From the NCBI RefSeq assembly GCF_033439725.1, contig NW_026944388.1, positions 806,001-870,000 of the forward strand: a DNA stretch of 64,000 nucleotides. Reading direction: 5' to 3'. The stretch comes from Neurospora tetraspora (taxonomy: Eukaryota; Ascomycota; Sordariomycetes; Sordariales; Sordariaceae). This document shows positions 23,643 through 33,037 of this stretch, one piece after another. A program made the position numbers and the translations under genes. Position 1 is the first letter of the stretch. Each line of letters starts with the position of its first letter. The notes beneath the pieces are model-generated. The model saw nothing but the letters and a program-made list of their open reading frames with translations, was not told the DNA's origin and did not search any database.

Positions 23643-24960
23643 ATGGAGACCATCAACAAGGTTGCCAGCGCTGCTGCCACCACTGCTAGCAACGTCGCCG
23701 TTGAAGCTTCTAACCTCGCCGCTCAGGCCTCTAAGGCAGCCGTGAACGCCGTGTATGGAACTAACCAGTCCCATGAGGAGCCTATCTCGGGCAAGACAGG
23801 CGATGTCTCCAAGGGAGAGCCCTACGACGCTGGCAACATGGGTGAGTGCTTCTTATGACATGGTTTACTCTTGACTTAGTCCTAACACGATTGTGTCCTA
23901 GAACCCGGCGAAAGCACCGGAGTGGCTGTCGGCGAGAGGATGGTCACCGATCGCACCGTTAGGCCTACCTCCCCCAAGATCACCCAGGACGCTGCTGGCC
24001 CTGTGAAGGAGGACGGAACTGAGCCCAAGCCAGCGAACCAGGTCAAGGTACCAGAGGCGGAGAAGGACCACAGCCCACCAACCGTCAACTCCAGGATTGA
24101 CAACCACTACAACATCCCCGAGCACTCCACTGTCAACCCCAAGACCACCGATATCAAGGCTCTTGACAACAACACTTCGTCCCACGAGACTACCGCCATC
24201 AAGCCTCTTGACAGCAACACTTCGTTCCCCACGACTACCACCCACACGGCTACCGCTATCGAGCCCCTAAACGATACCTTTTCGTCCCACAGGAACATTC
24301 CTGCCGAGCAGTCCACTACCTTCCAGGACCAGAGCTCCTCCAAGCACGACGTGCCCAAGGTCAACCCGGCCGCTACCCAGGATTCGTCTCGTCAGACTGG
24401 CGACAGCACTCAGGCCCAGAACGACATTCGTTCCCCGAATGATCCTTCTACGCACCCCACTCACGTAAACGCGAGGGTGAACGTCGATGACCGTGATGGT
24501 GGCTTGGATGCCAACAAGAACCCCAACAAGGAGCTTGGCTCTGGTCCCAAGCCTTTGGTGGAAGTTGCTAAGCAGCACGACGGAGATGCTGGTAAGGTCG
24601 AGAATGGAGGTGTCAAGGAGCCCCAGAGCGGCGCCCCCAAGGAGGAGCAGACCAAGCCGGAGTCCCACCATATTCACCATGCTACTGGCTTTGTGGCTGA
24701 TGGCGGAGACTTTGACGCGGCGGCACCTGGAGCTGGTAGTGAGGCTGATCGTGAGTACCTCTTATGAACTCAGCCATGTTATAGTTGACCTACTAACATT
24801 GTTATCCTTAGGTCTTCTCGAGTCAACGGGAATCCACAGGGATAACGCTAATGGCCCCCTGACTGGTAACACCGAAGCCCTCGACCAGCACGACCAGCAC
24901 GGACATAAGGAGAAGACCAGCTTGAAGCAGAAGATCAAGGACAAGTTGCACAAGCACTAA
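23643..24960 (+). CDS. Hydrophilic, probably disordered LEA/stress-type protein
   Basis: Predicted 398-aa protein from three exons: 23643-23841, 23902-24750 and 24812-24960. The introns (60 and 61 bp) have GTGAGT donors, CTAACAC or ACTAACA branch sites and TAG acceptors, and both interrupt codons cleanly. The first 40 residues are an Ala/Ser-rich amphipathic stretch (METINKVASAAATTASNVAV). A short motif, EPISGKTGDVSKGEPYDAGN, follows and resembles one I recall in small fungal stress-associated proteins. The middle is rich in Asn, Asp, Thr, Pro and Lys, with loosely repeated phrases (KALDNNTSSHET, KPLDSNTSFPT, EPLNDTFSSH), and has no hydrophobic core. The C-terminus is a basic helix ending KQKIKDKLHKH. 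Composition fits a desiccation- or stress-protective hydrophilin. I recognise no enzymatic domain and the function is unproven. Confidence 0.82.
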
Positions 24961-25446
24961 ACTGCTTGAAGCCTTGCTTATATTGTTCTTCCTTTCTTGG
25001 CTGTGTATGATATCCTTTTCTTTTGTCTCTGATGTTACGAACTAATGACGGCAAAGGTGTTCTTGGGAAGCTTTGGTAGAACAGTCCTTGATGGACAGCA
25101 TGGTTTATTTGGTCAGTCCATGCAATGTCGGGTACTTCGATTATACCATGACCATAGCAGTTGAAGACCTTCTTTTCTACTCATGATGAACCCAAATTGT
25201 AACACCCTCCTCGTGACCAGAATGATAGATGGCTGCAGTAAGACAGTGGGCAAACCGCAAATGGTCGTTATAGGCAGAGCCAGCATGATAGGTATCTTGA
25301 AAATTTTACAATGTGGTCATCCCCCGCATCAACGATGCAAAAACAATAGTGCATCGAATATTAAAAAGACAGAAAGAAACAAAAGGACGGTGGGGTGGAC
25401 AGGCAGAAAAAAGACTAGCTAAAAAGGAAAAAAGGGGAAAAAAAGG
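24961..25446. other. Short intergenic region, A-rich at its right end
   Basis: It contains the probable 3' UTR of the hydrophilic protein gene. Positions 25360-25446 are purine-rich with several A-runs, which become T-runs downstream of the minus-strand tRNA. Confidence 0.5.
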
Positions 25447-25452
25447 AAAAAA
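25447..25452 (-). terminator. Pol III terminator of tRNA-Ile
   Basis: Six A on the plus strand give TTTTTT on the minus strand, three bases beyond the tRNA 3' end. Further T-runs lie downstream. Confidence 0.75.
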
Positions 25453-25455
25453 GAA

Positions 25456-25553
25456 TGCCCAATAACAGGATTGAACTGTTGACCTTCGCATGGACTTGAT
25501 ATCTCAGAGAGGAGATATTAGTACGACGCTCTAACCAGCTGAGCTAATCGGGC
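25456..25553 (-). tRNA. tRNA-Ile (anticodon AAU) with a 24-nt intron
   Basis: The minus strand folds into a full cloverleaf. The acceptor stem GCCCGAT pairs with ATTGGGC (one G-U), the discriminator base is A, and the D arm is GCTC-AGCTGGTTA-GAGC. The anticodon stem TCGTA pairs with TGCGA, and the T arm is AACAG-TTCAATC-CTGTT. The anticodon AAT is at 25517-25519 in plus coordinates. A 24-nt intron (25492-25515) follows position 37. Its GAGATAT pairs with ATATCTC spanning the anticodon end and the 5' splice site, typical of nuclear tRNA introns. The mature length before CCA addition is 74 nt. Internal A and B boxes are intact. Confidence 0.95.
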
Positions 25554-27344
25554 TTTGTTGAATGAGTGGGCAGGTTGATGGGGTTATTTACCAGATTACG
25601 CATTGCTATGGGTGTGTAGTGCTCCTTCCGTACTGGCTCTTGCGTTGCGTTGGGGGGAATGTGTCGGTTGGTGTTGAAGTTACCGTATCCTAGTTTGGCA
25701 ACTGTCGCGGTTTCCTTTTTACCGAAACGTATAGCGATAGGAAGGAACATTGGAGTAGAGGGAAAGAGATGATTGAAGGTTTGACAATGAATGGAAGGGT
25801 TTGGAATCGCGGAGTGTCGATGTTCGGTTTTGGTGGTTTGTTGATGTCGGCTATTACGTTTGGTTACAGAACACACATGCCTCTAGGTGGTGTAATAGTA
25901 ACATACCTGTACTGTACTGTAATAATACCTACCTTCAACACCACGCTTCATCCAACATCGCGACAAAAACAAGATGCGCTTCCAGGCAACTCCAAAGAAC
26001 AATAATCGTCCCGTTCCTCCCAAAATATGTAGTAGCTAGCCGCTCGAATAACTGCCAGACGTCAAGTCACAAGCTGTCTCCACCCAGTTGCCTCAACCGG
26101 CGAACAGTAGTAGCGAGTGGGCCGGTCTCCCTTCAAACTACCAACACCAACACCAGGGTAGCAATCTTCAAAGATAGGCGAGCATCACCAACTCGAACCG
26201 GTCTCGTTGGTCCGGTTCTCATTGATCCCATGGCAAAACTTGGCGACCGTTGGTTACCCCATCTCGCCTATATGAGCATTATAGTGGAGAAAAGACCCCT
26301 CGACGGTGATGTTTTCGGCGGCACATTGTCAGATTGTCACCCCGAACCGATGAAACGACAAAGCATTGGGACTGAAGACGAAGAGGAATTGAGCAGGATG
26401 GTCACCCAACTAGATGTTTTTTATCAACTTGCACCGTTGGTTGTTTAACATGTTTATCTCCTCCAGTCCTTCTTTTTGCCGCCTTCTTTCATTCTCGTTA
26501 TGCGACGTCTCAGTTGGCACTCGCACTCTCCTCCATGGAATTTGGCGAGTTGGGAAGGGCTGATCGAGGCGCTTCGATTCCTGTGAAACTGAGTGCTTTC
26601 GGCGCCGCGTACTCGCTTCGTTGGGTTGGTCGGTTGTCGGTTCTTTCACGAAAAATCTCTTGCGGACTGGTGATCTGGCTCAGCTGCTACTTTGTGGAGA
26701 GGATATCTTCTGGTGACAATGCTGGATGGCTTCCCCACTGCATCCGGTCAGCCCTCACAGTCCACAGCTAAACTGTTCTTGAGAACACACCTGCTACGCC
26801 ATGCGAGATCTTTGCCGCCGTGTCTCTCGGTGGTTGTTGGTGCAACTCATGTTGTCTAACGAGACCTTTACAGCTCACGCGTCATCGTCATTTTCCCACC
26901 CCTTTGCCGTGGGCGCGATGTTGGCTCCGCTACCCACATGCGGATTTCCTTGAGGATGTTATTTTTCTTTCGGAATGCGCGAATGTTAACGATGCCGGGG
27001 CAATCTTTGCGCGCGTACCGAGTCCTCGTCAGTGTCGGTTGGTCCTGGGAGCTTCATTGTGCCTTCGGTTTCTTTCACCTCGACTGCATGTTTGCAGCAA
27101 TCCGGGGGATCGTTGGTCTGAAGAAAGCTTGAGCGAGAAGGACGAAGAGTTGAGATGTTCGAGTATAAATGGTCGTCATCTGGCCTGGTTGATGAGGAAT
27201 ATATCAGCATCACCATCACCTTTACCATCGACATCAAGACAAGCCTCGGACAAACTACCTGCGATCTTTACTGCTCTTACTCATTTTTCACTTTTTTTTT
27301 AGCCGTCAGACACCTTTCCGCATTATCGATTCCCTCATACGACA
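25554..27344. other. Intergenic region
   Basis: Short open frames only, none with family features. The segment 27240-27344 is C/T-rich with an A-rich Kozak-like end and is probably the leader of the next gene. Confidence 0.5.
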
Positions 27345-28467
27345 ATGTCACAGGACGACAGACCAGCCACAAGGGCCTCACAGGTCTCGTTTTCGTCGGC
27401 CGGACGTCCTTTGAGTAATCAAAGCAATGCTCCGCCGTTACATGATTTCGGACATTTCCAAGACATAACAGCTCAAGCGCGCGGTGAAACGCGCGCTGGT
27501 CCTTCGAATGAGCAACCCGCCACTGAAACAGTCTTAGGCAAGCACAGGAGAGAACCTAGCGGGTGGTCGACCGGGGCATCAACCGTGGCATCAACCAGGG
27601 CCATACCACCCAGCTCCAAGAAACAAAGGACATGGCCCTCAGGTGCCTCAGAAATATTTCCGGCTGACCTCACTACACTGAGCCCGGACCAATTGATTGA
27701 TAATTACCTCATTGCTACGAAGAATAATCTCGAGAAGGCGGCTGATTCGTTTGAAGCCTACCGGGACTTTGTCCTCATCGCCGATGACACGTCCCATACC
27801 AAGTCCGAGCCACTGGCAAAGCTTCTTAGAGACACGGAAGTGAGGTTCAAGACTTTTGCAAGTTCACAACAATTGGCGGGCGCCAAGATGAATTCCAGAT
27901 TTGCAGATCAGGCTCTTGAGAAGCTCGCCCCTTTCGACAGGAACGCTAGGACGTGTAAGGCCTCCTTGGGGATTCTTTGTGCACCTTATTCCCAGTTAAA
28001 GTTGCTAACTAGAATTTGCTCAGTCTACGGGGATCTTTATAATTTCATGTGGGCGAATGGAGGATATCAGGCAGGCATGACGAAAGACTCCTTGGCCACC
28101 CAATATTTCGAAGTCACTCTGGAGGACTATGTAAGTGGAATACGTTAACATAGCACTGGCGTTCGACCGGAAGTCAAGATGGCTAACGTTGGTTCCTCAC
28201 CAGGATGTTGTTGATGCGTCGTTGGATGAAGTGAGCATAGATATCACGCGTCTTGAAGAGGAGTGCAAAAACATTGATATGGCACTTCGTAAGATATTGA
28301 GGGATGACCCCATTCCAGAGGCCAAACTCAATCCGAACAATGAGGAAAACCCGTGGGAGCCGGAAGATCCTACCCATGGAGCCGGAGGATTAGACTCTCC
28401 GCCGGATAGCCCTCCTGGTGGTCCTGCCGGAGCAGCCGCGGGACTTAGTCCCGCTTCAAGCCAATAG
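27345..28467 (+). CDS. Unrecognised soluble helical protein
   Basis: Predicted 326-aa protein from three exons: 27345-27954, 28024-28130 and 28204-28467. Intron 1 (GTAAGG to CTCAG, with GCTAACT branch) and intron 2 (GTAAGT to CACCAG, with GCTAACG branch) keep one frame and give the junctions RNARTFYGDLYNF and LEDYDVVDAS. The first 105 residues are Ser/Thr/Pro/Arg-rich and probably disordered, with a basic KKQR cluster. A mostly alpha-helical region, about residues 110-280, follows (for example YLIATKNNLEKAADSFEAYRDF and LEEECKNIDMALRKIL). The C-terminal tail is Pro/Gly/Asp-rich. There is no membrane segment or catalytic motif, and I do not recognise the family. Intron 1 is 69 bp and open in frame, so its retention would insert 23 residues rather than truncate. 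Confidence 0.72.
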
Positions 28468-30081
28468 CCGGTCCCCCAAACCAGGAGGTTCACACGGCTC
28501 CCAACCAGGAAGCCATGGCACTGTAACGACGCATCAGTTCTCAGTGTTTCCTCCGGAGCGAGTCTAGCCTCCGACAGTGCCCTTGCCCTGGGCAGGCACC
28601 CATTTCATTTTGTCAGGACAGATCAGATCATGCTCGGTTTTGGGTTTTGGGTTTTGGTTTTTCGGTCCTTTTATTTGGGATGCATTCCGGAAATGCATCA
28701 GGAAAGTGCGACTGCGACTGGGCTTGGCTTTTCAATAGGTTGGATATTGGATAAGGGACATCGATCGTTACGAGCTGAATTAGAGGAAAGAAGTGAAAAG
28801 AGGCTTGCGGGCAGGTCTTGCAGAAAATGGGGTGATAAGTTTGATAGTTTGTTGTTAGTTTCTCCTTCCTTTGATGGGAGGGAGGGAAGGATAATAAACT
28901 TGATTCACCCCAAAAGTTCCATGTTGAAGGTATAATTTCTCGGGTCTTGATTGGTTGAGTTGTGTCTCTGCCTTGGGGTAATATTCGACTCCCTATTCTA
29001 GTGAATAAAGGTAACTAACCACTCACCCAAAGGACCCTCACGAGCTGGCTCAGGTCTTCTCCGCTGTTCTTTCCATGCCTAGTTACGTATCTATCTCCAT
29101 GGATGGAACACCGGGCATACCTAACTCCGCACAAACTTGACAACGGTTCAATCAAGCCCGGCAAGCGGTCACCCTCCTCTTACACCCACCCCGCGTACCA
29201 ATCCAGTAACCTACATTCGTCCCTAGGGTAGAGGTAGTTAGGGGATTACGGAGGAAGGCAGAGATGGTCTCTCTCGGAGAAAGAGTGTAGACTAGAGGGA
29301 GGTTGGAATAGAGGTAATGACGAAGTACCGTCGACTCCTTGTACGCGCATAAGGGACGACGAGGATTTACTTGGTATGACTATGACACCGAGAGGACTGC
29401 TGTTGGTGTTGGGTGACTTCACACTCGGTAGACAGACTGCTTATATGTCCGTAAACCTCACCTTCAGAGCAAAGCTCAAACCAGGACAATAGAAATCAGA
29501 GCATGAATGATAAGTCAAAGTTAAATAGATATGCTAGAATTATATAAAACGAATAGCATGTAAAAAAAACTGTACAACAAAACAAAAAACAACGCTGCCT
29601 TGTGTTCGTTGGCCGTGAGGATACCAAATATCAAACAAGCAAGATTTCGCTTCTCGCTGGCCTACCATCCCTTGATCCTGTCCAGCCCCTATTTGATAGC
29701 CTTGAACACCGACCGGGATAGTATAAGTAGTAGTTAGAGTCCCAGGAACCAAGTGACAGAAAATGTACGGTGAATCGCACAGAAGGGCCCGTTTATCCGG
29801 CCTTCCATCCATATGCTTTGCCTTCTTCATCCAACCAAATATGTTCTTGTGCAGTCGTCATCTCCAATCCCTTGACCATGGGCCAGATCCGCTTTTGTTA
29901 TAGCCCCAGCCTGATATATCTGCCTCAGGGGTCAATAAGACTTCGACCTCCTCGCCACAAAGCGAGGGTGCTCGCACAAAAACATTCAATCCCGCTATCG
30001 TTCTTGAGCTTTCATCGCATTTAAAAGTTCCAAGACGCAAATACTCCTGGAAGCGCACCCCGCGCGTATAAAGACCCGCAA
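28468..30081. other. Intergenic region between convergent genes
   Basis: It contains the 3' ends of the helical-protein gene (plus strand) and the Puf gene (minus strand). A GGGTTTT repeat lies at 28636-28662. No gene is supported. Confidence 0.5.
28636..28662. repeat. GGGTTTT tandem microsatellite
   Basis: About three and a half units of a G/T heptamer. The unit differs from the TTAGGG telomere repeat, so it is a simple repeat rather than an interstitial telomere tract. Confidence 0.8.
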
Positions 30082-33037
30082 CTAAGCGTTGTCATGAATA
30101 TGCAACTGCGCAAAGGCCTCGCTGTCCAGTTTCCCATTGACGTTGACGTCGAGCGACTGTTTTCCGTTTCCGTCCCCATTAGCGCTTCCAGCAGAGCTAG
30201 TAGCGTTGGTGCTGGGAGTTACCAAGTCCAGTGGGCTGTTGGGCTCGGATCCTCCATCGGGCGTCGGAAGTGTCGAGGTGATGTGCAGAGAGGGCGATGC
30301 TGGGCCTAGCGACGGCGGCGTACTGCTGCCGTTCTTGGCAAGCTCCTCCTTCTTGTCGATGTCCTTCCTGAGCTCGTTGATGATGCCCTGGAATCTCTTG
30401 AGGGCGTTTCTCTGCCTCTCGTCCAGCCCCTTGTGGTTCCTGAGCAGCTCATTGATCTTCGGCTCGAGCGTGTCGATGAAGAATTGCTGCTCTTCAATGC
30501 TGAAGGTCGAGTGTTTGACGAGTTTCTCTGTTCATTTGTTAGTAACCTTTGGTGAGCACAGTAGCCTGGATTTTAACTTACGAATCACGTAGTTAGCAAA
30601 ATGATCCAGCATGAGGAACCGCAGAAAAGAGTCGGGCGATTGATGCTCGGAAGAATATCCCCCGACCCCGTCCTGCGGGTTGAAGAACATGTCCCTGATA
30701 CGGCGAACGTCTTCCGGGGTGCCGTAGTTGATGCACTTCTCCACCACGTTGGAGGCGTGTTTGTGTGTTGAGAGAGTGATCGTTTGAGACATGACTGCAG
30801 CGATCATGCGGGCGCGGTCTTCGGGTTTCCCTGCTTCGATGATGTGCTGGGCAACATAGTTTCCGTAGGCATCTGTGATCAAGGTGTGGGCACCCTTGTG
30901 CAACTCAGACACGAGATAGAGCTTGTCCTCTTCATTCCCGTGCTCCAAGGCTCTCTGGATGACTCTGCAAGCGTACTGGTTCAGGGCCAGTTCCATGACC
31001 TTGCCAGGCCCTTTGAAGGAGTCGTAGATGAACCCAATGTCGTCTCGGGGCAAGAGTTTGATGATCATCTGGATCACATGGTTGCCCTCCTGGGATTTGT
31101 TGAGTTTGTCGACGTGGTCTTTCAACTCGGTGACTAGGTCAACTTGGTACCGGCGGAAAATGTTGTCGAGGGCCTGTTGGAATTAGCTCCAGCTCAATAA
31201 TGCGCATATCTCAAAAGACTGGGCTTACCTTTTGCACAACGCGGCAGCCGTACTTGTTCTCCGAAAGTCGCAACATGTTGCTCTTGATCACGAGTGCCAT
31301 GCTGGTCTTCTGCTCTTGCGTGCCGTGCTCGAAGAACTTTTGCACGACGTAATTTCCGTACACATCGGTCATGAGAGGAATCAGCTCGTCCATGAGCTCT
31401 CTGTAGACTTCCGCCTTCTCTTCACTGCTAGCAGACTGCAGTTTGTCCTGAATGAACCTGGAACCGGCACGATCGGCAGCGAAGTCCGCAATCGACCCGT
31501 AGATTTGCTGGGTCAAAGTCAGTTTTGCTACAAGCAGCACAAGTTTAACAGAGGCTCTTACCTTCAAATCCCATTTCTGCGGAGCATTGCGGGTGTTCAA
31601 GTATTCACGAAGTTTTCCGCTCTGCACGCTCCCGGAACTCATTGCACCCATAGCCAAGCCAGTCGTTGGCAGAGAAGGATTCGGGTATGCCCCGGCCATT
31701 CCCAAGTTCGTGGCCAAGTTGTAGATTTGCAATTGCTGTTGGAGGGTCACGGCATCGAAAGACACATTCGGCGTAGGCTGAGGCTGCTGATTGAAGGACT
31801 GACTGCTGGCTCGGCGCTCGAAGTTCGTGGGGGTTGAATAGTCGCGCCTGGAGGGTGCCTGTGAGAAATTCGAGCGGGACTGTTGAACACCTGCATAATT
31901 CCCAAAGCCGTTAACGTTAATAACGTTAAAGCCAGTTTGGAATCCGTTAGTAGTCTGGAATCCATTGCCAGTCTGAAATCCGTTGCCAGTCTGGAATCCC
32001 TTGCCAGTCTGGAATCCGTTGCCAGTCTGGAATCCGTTGCCAGTTTGGAACCCGTTGCTAGTCTGGATTCCGTTTCCAGTCTGGATTCCGTTTCCAGTTT
32101 GGAACCCGTTGCTAGTCTGGATTCCGTTTCCAGTTTGGAATCCATTGCCAGTCTGGAATCCGTTGGCAGATCCATTTTCCCAAGCCGTTGGACTCGCGGG
32201 GGTGAAAGGCCGGGCTGAGGCGGCCACAGAATGTGACGAGTTGTTCCAGGGGTTCGAAGAAAACATCGGGCGTTCGGTAGAGGTATCCGGTAACTCTGCT
32301 GGCTTTCTCGCTAGCCAAGGAACATTCGTCTGCGCCGCATCCAAATCTCCAACGCTGCCTCGGTTGTTCTGCCAGTTCGAAGAAAAAATCGAAGGGTCGG
32401 CGACGACCGATGACCGATGCGAGTGTTGTGTCGGGTACGATGTCAAACCAAGTCCGTGCCGCTCCGCCGGTTCGGAAGGGCCCGATGATGCGATATTTGC
32501 GATATTGAAGGCGCCCGCGCCCAAGCGCTCACCCGCCTGCTCCATACTACCAAATCCGTTATCGTGCGAGGGGCGTCTCATAGAGGAGTTCATTCCATCG
32601 AGCCGATAGGCAAGACCCGGGGGAACCGAGGTCCTGGGAGACGAGCCGTTCGTTCCATTGCGAGTGTGTGCCGTCTGGTTAGGGTAAGAGTAAGACCAAT
32701 CGTTAGAGCCACTGGAAGTGCTCGGGGGCCGGTCGCCGACCTCGGCCGGAACATTGGGGTTGGACCATATGGTAAAATTAACGTCGAAACTGTTCCGTTG
32801 TGGCTGGTTATTCAGGTTGTTCTCGGGGCGGTAAGGAGGGAAGCCACGTGGAGCACGGCCACGACCCATGTTGGGCTGGATTGCCAATGGTTAGCTGAGA
32901 CCCTCTGATGTCGAGATCAGATGGGCGATGCGGTGTGTGAAACCACTGCCGTATGGACAGATAATGGGTATCATGGGAAGCATTGGGTAACTCTGTAAGT
33001 GTGCGGGGAGTGAGCTTACCGATGTGTTGGGAGACAT
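30082..33037 (-). CDS. Puf3/Pumilio-type RNA-binding protein
   Basis: Post-transcriptional regulator binding mRNA 3' UTRs. Predicted 882 aa from five exons (minus strand): 33037-33020, 32875-31562, 31507-31229, 31173-30582 and 30527-30082. Introns are 144, 54, 55 and 54 bp with GT/AG ends. Eight PUF repeats are visible, with core triads SRFIQ, NYVVQ, CRVVQ, NHVIQ, CRVIQ, NYVAQ, SNVVE and NYVIQ. This is the order of canonical Pumilio/yeast Puf3 proteins, which read UGUA-type sites. The Pumilio domain lies near residues 430-775. The long N-terminus is Asn/Ser/Gln-rich and low-complexity, with FSSNW and FSSNPWNN motifs and 13 tandem hexapeptides. The C-terminal helix (EEQQFFIDTLEPKINELLRN) is typical of the domain's end. 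The first exon encodes only MSPNTS. An in-frame ATG soon after (32869) is an alternative start. Puf3 proteins in yeast control mRNAs for mitochondrial proteins; the same role here is inference. Confidence 0.92.
31931..32164 (-). repeat. Coding minisatellite: 13 tandem 18-bp units in the Puf gene
   Basis: Thirteen uninterrupted 18-bp units encode the hexapeptide N-G-F/I-Q-T-G/S (one unit begins with K and one ends with T), residues about 244-321. Unit-to-unit differences are mainly single bases. The length is an exact multiple of 18 (234 bp), so unit gain or loss would keep the frame. Confidence 0.95.

Noticed and set aside
28636-28662. A possible interstitial telomere repeat.
   Set aside because: The unit is GGGTTTT, not TTAGGG, and only a few copies are present.
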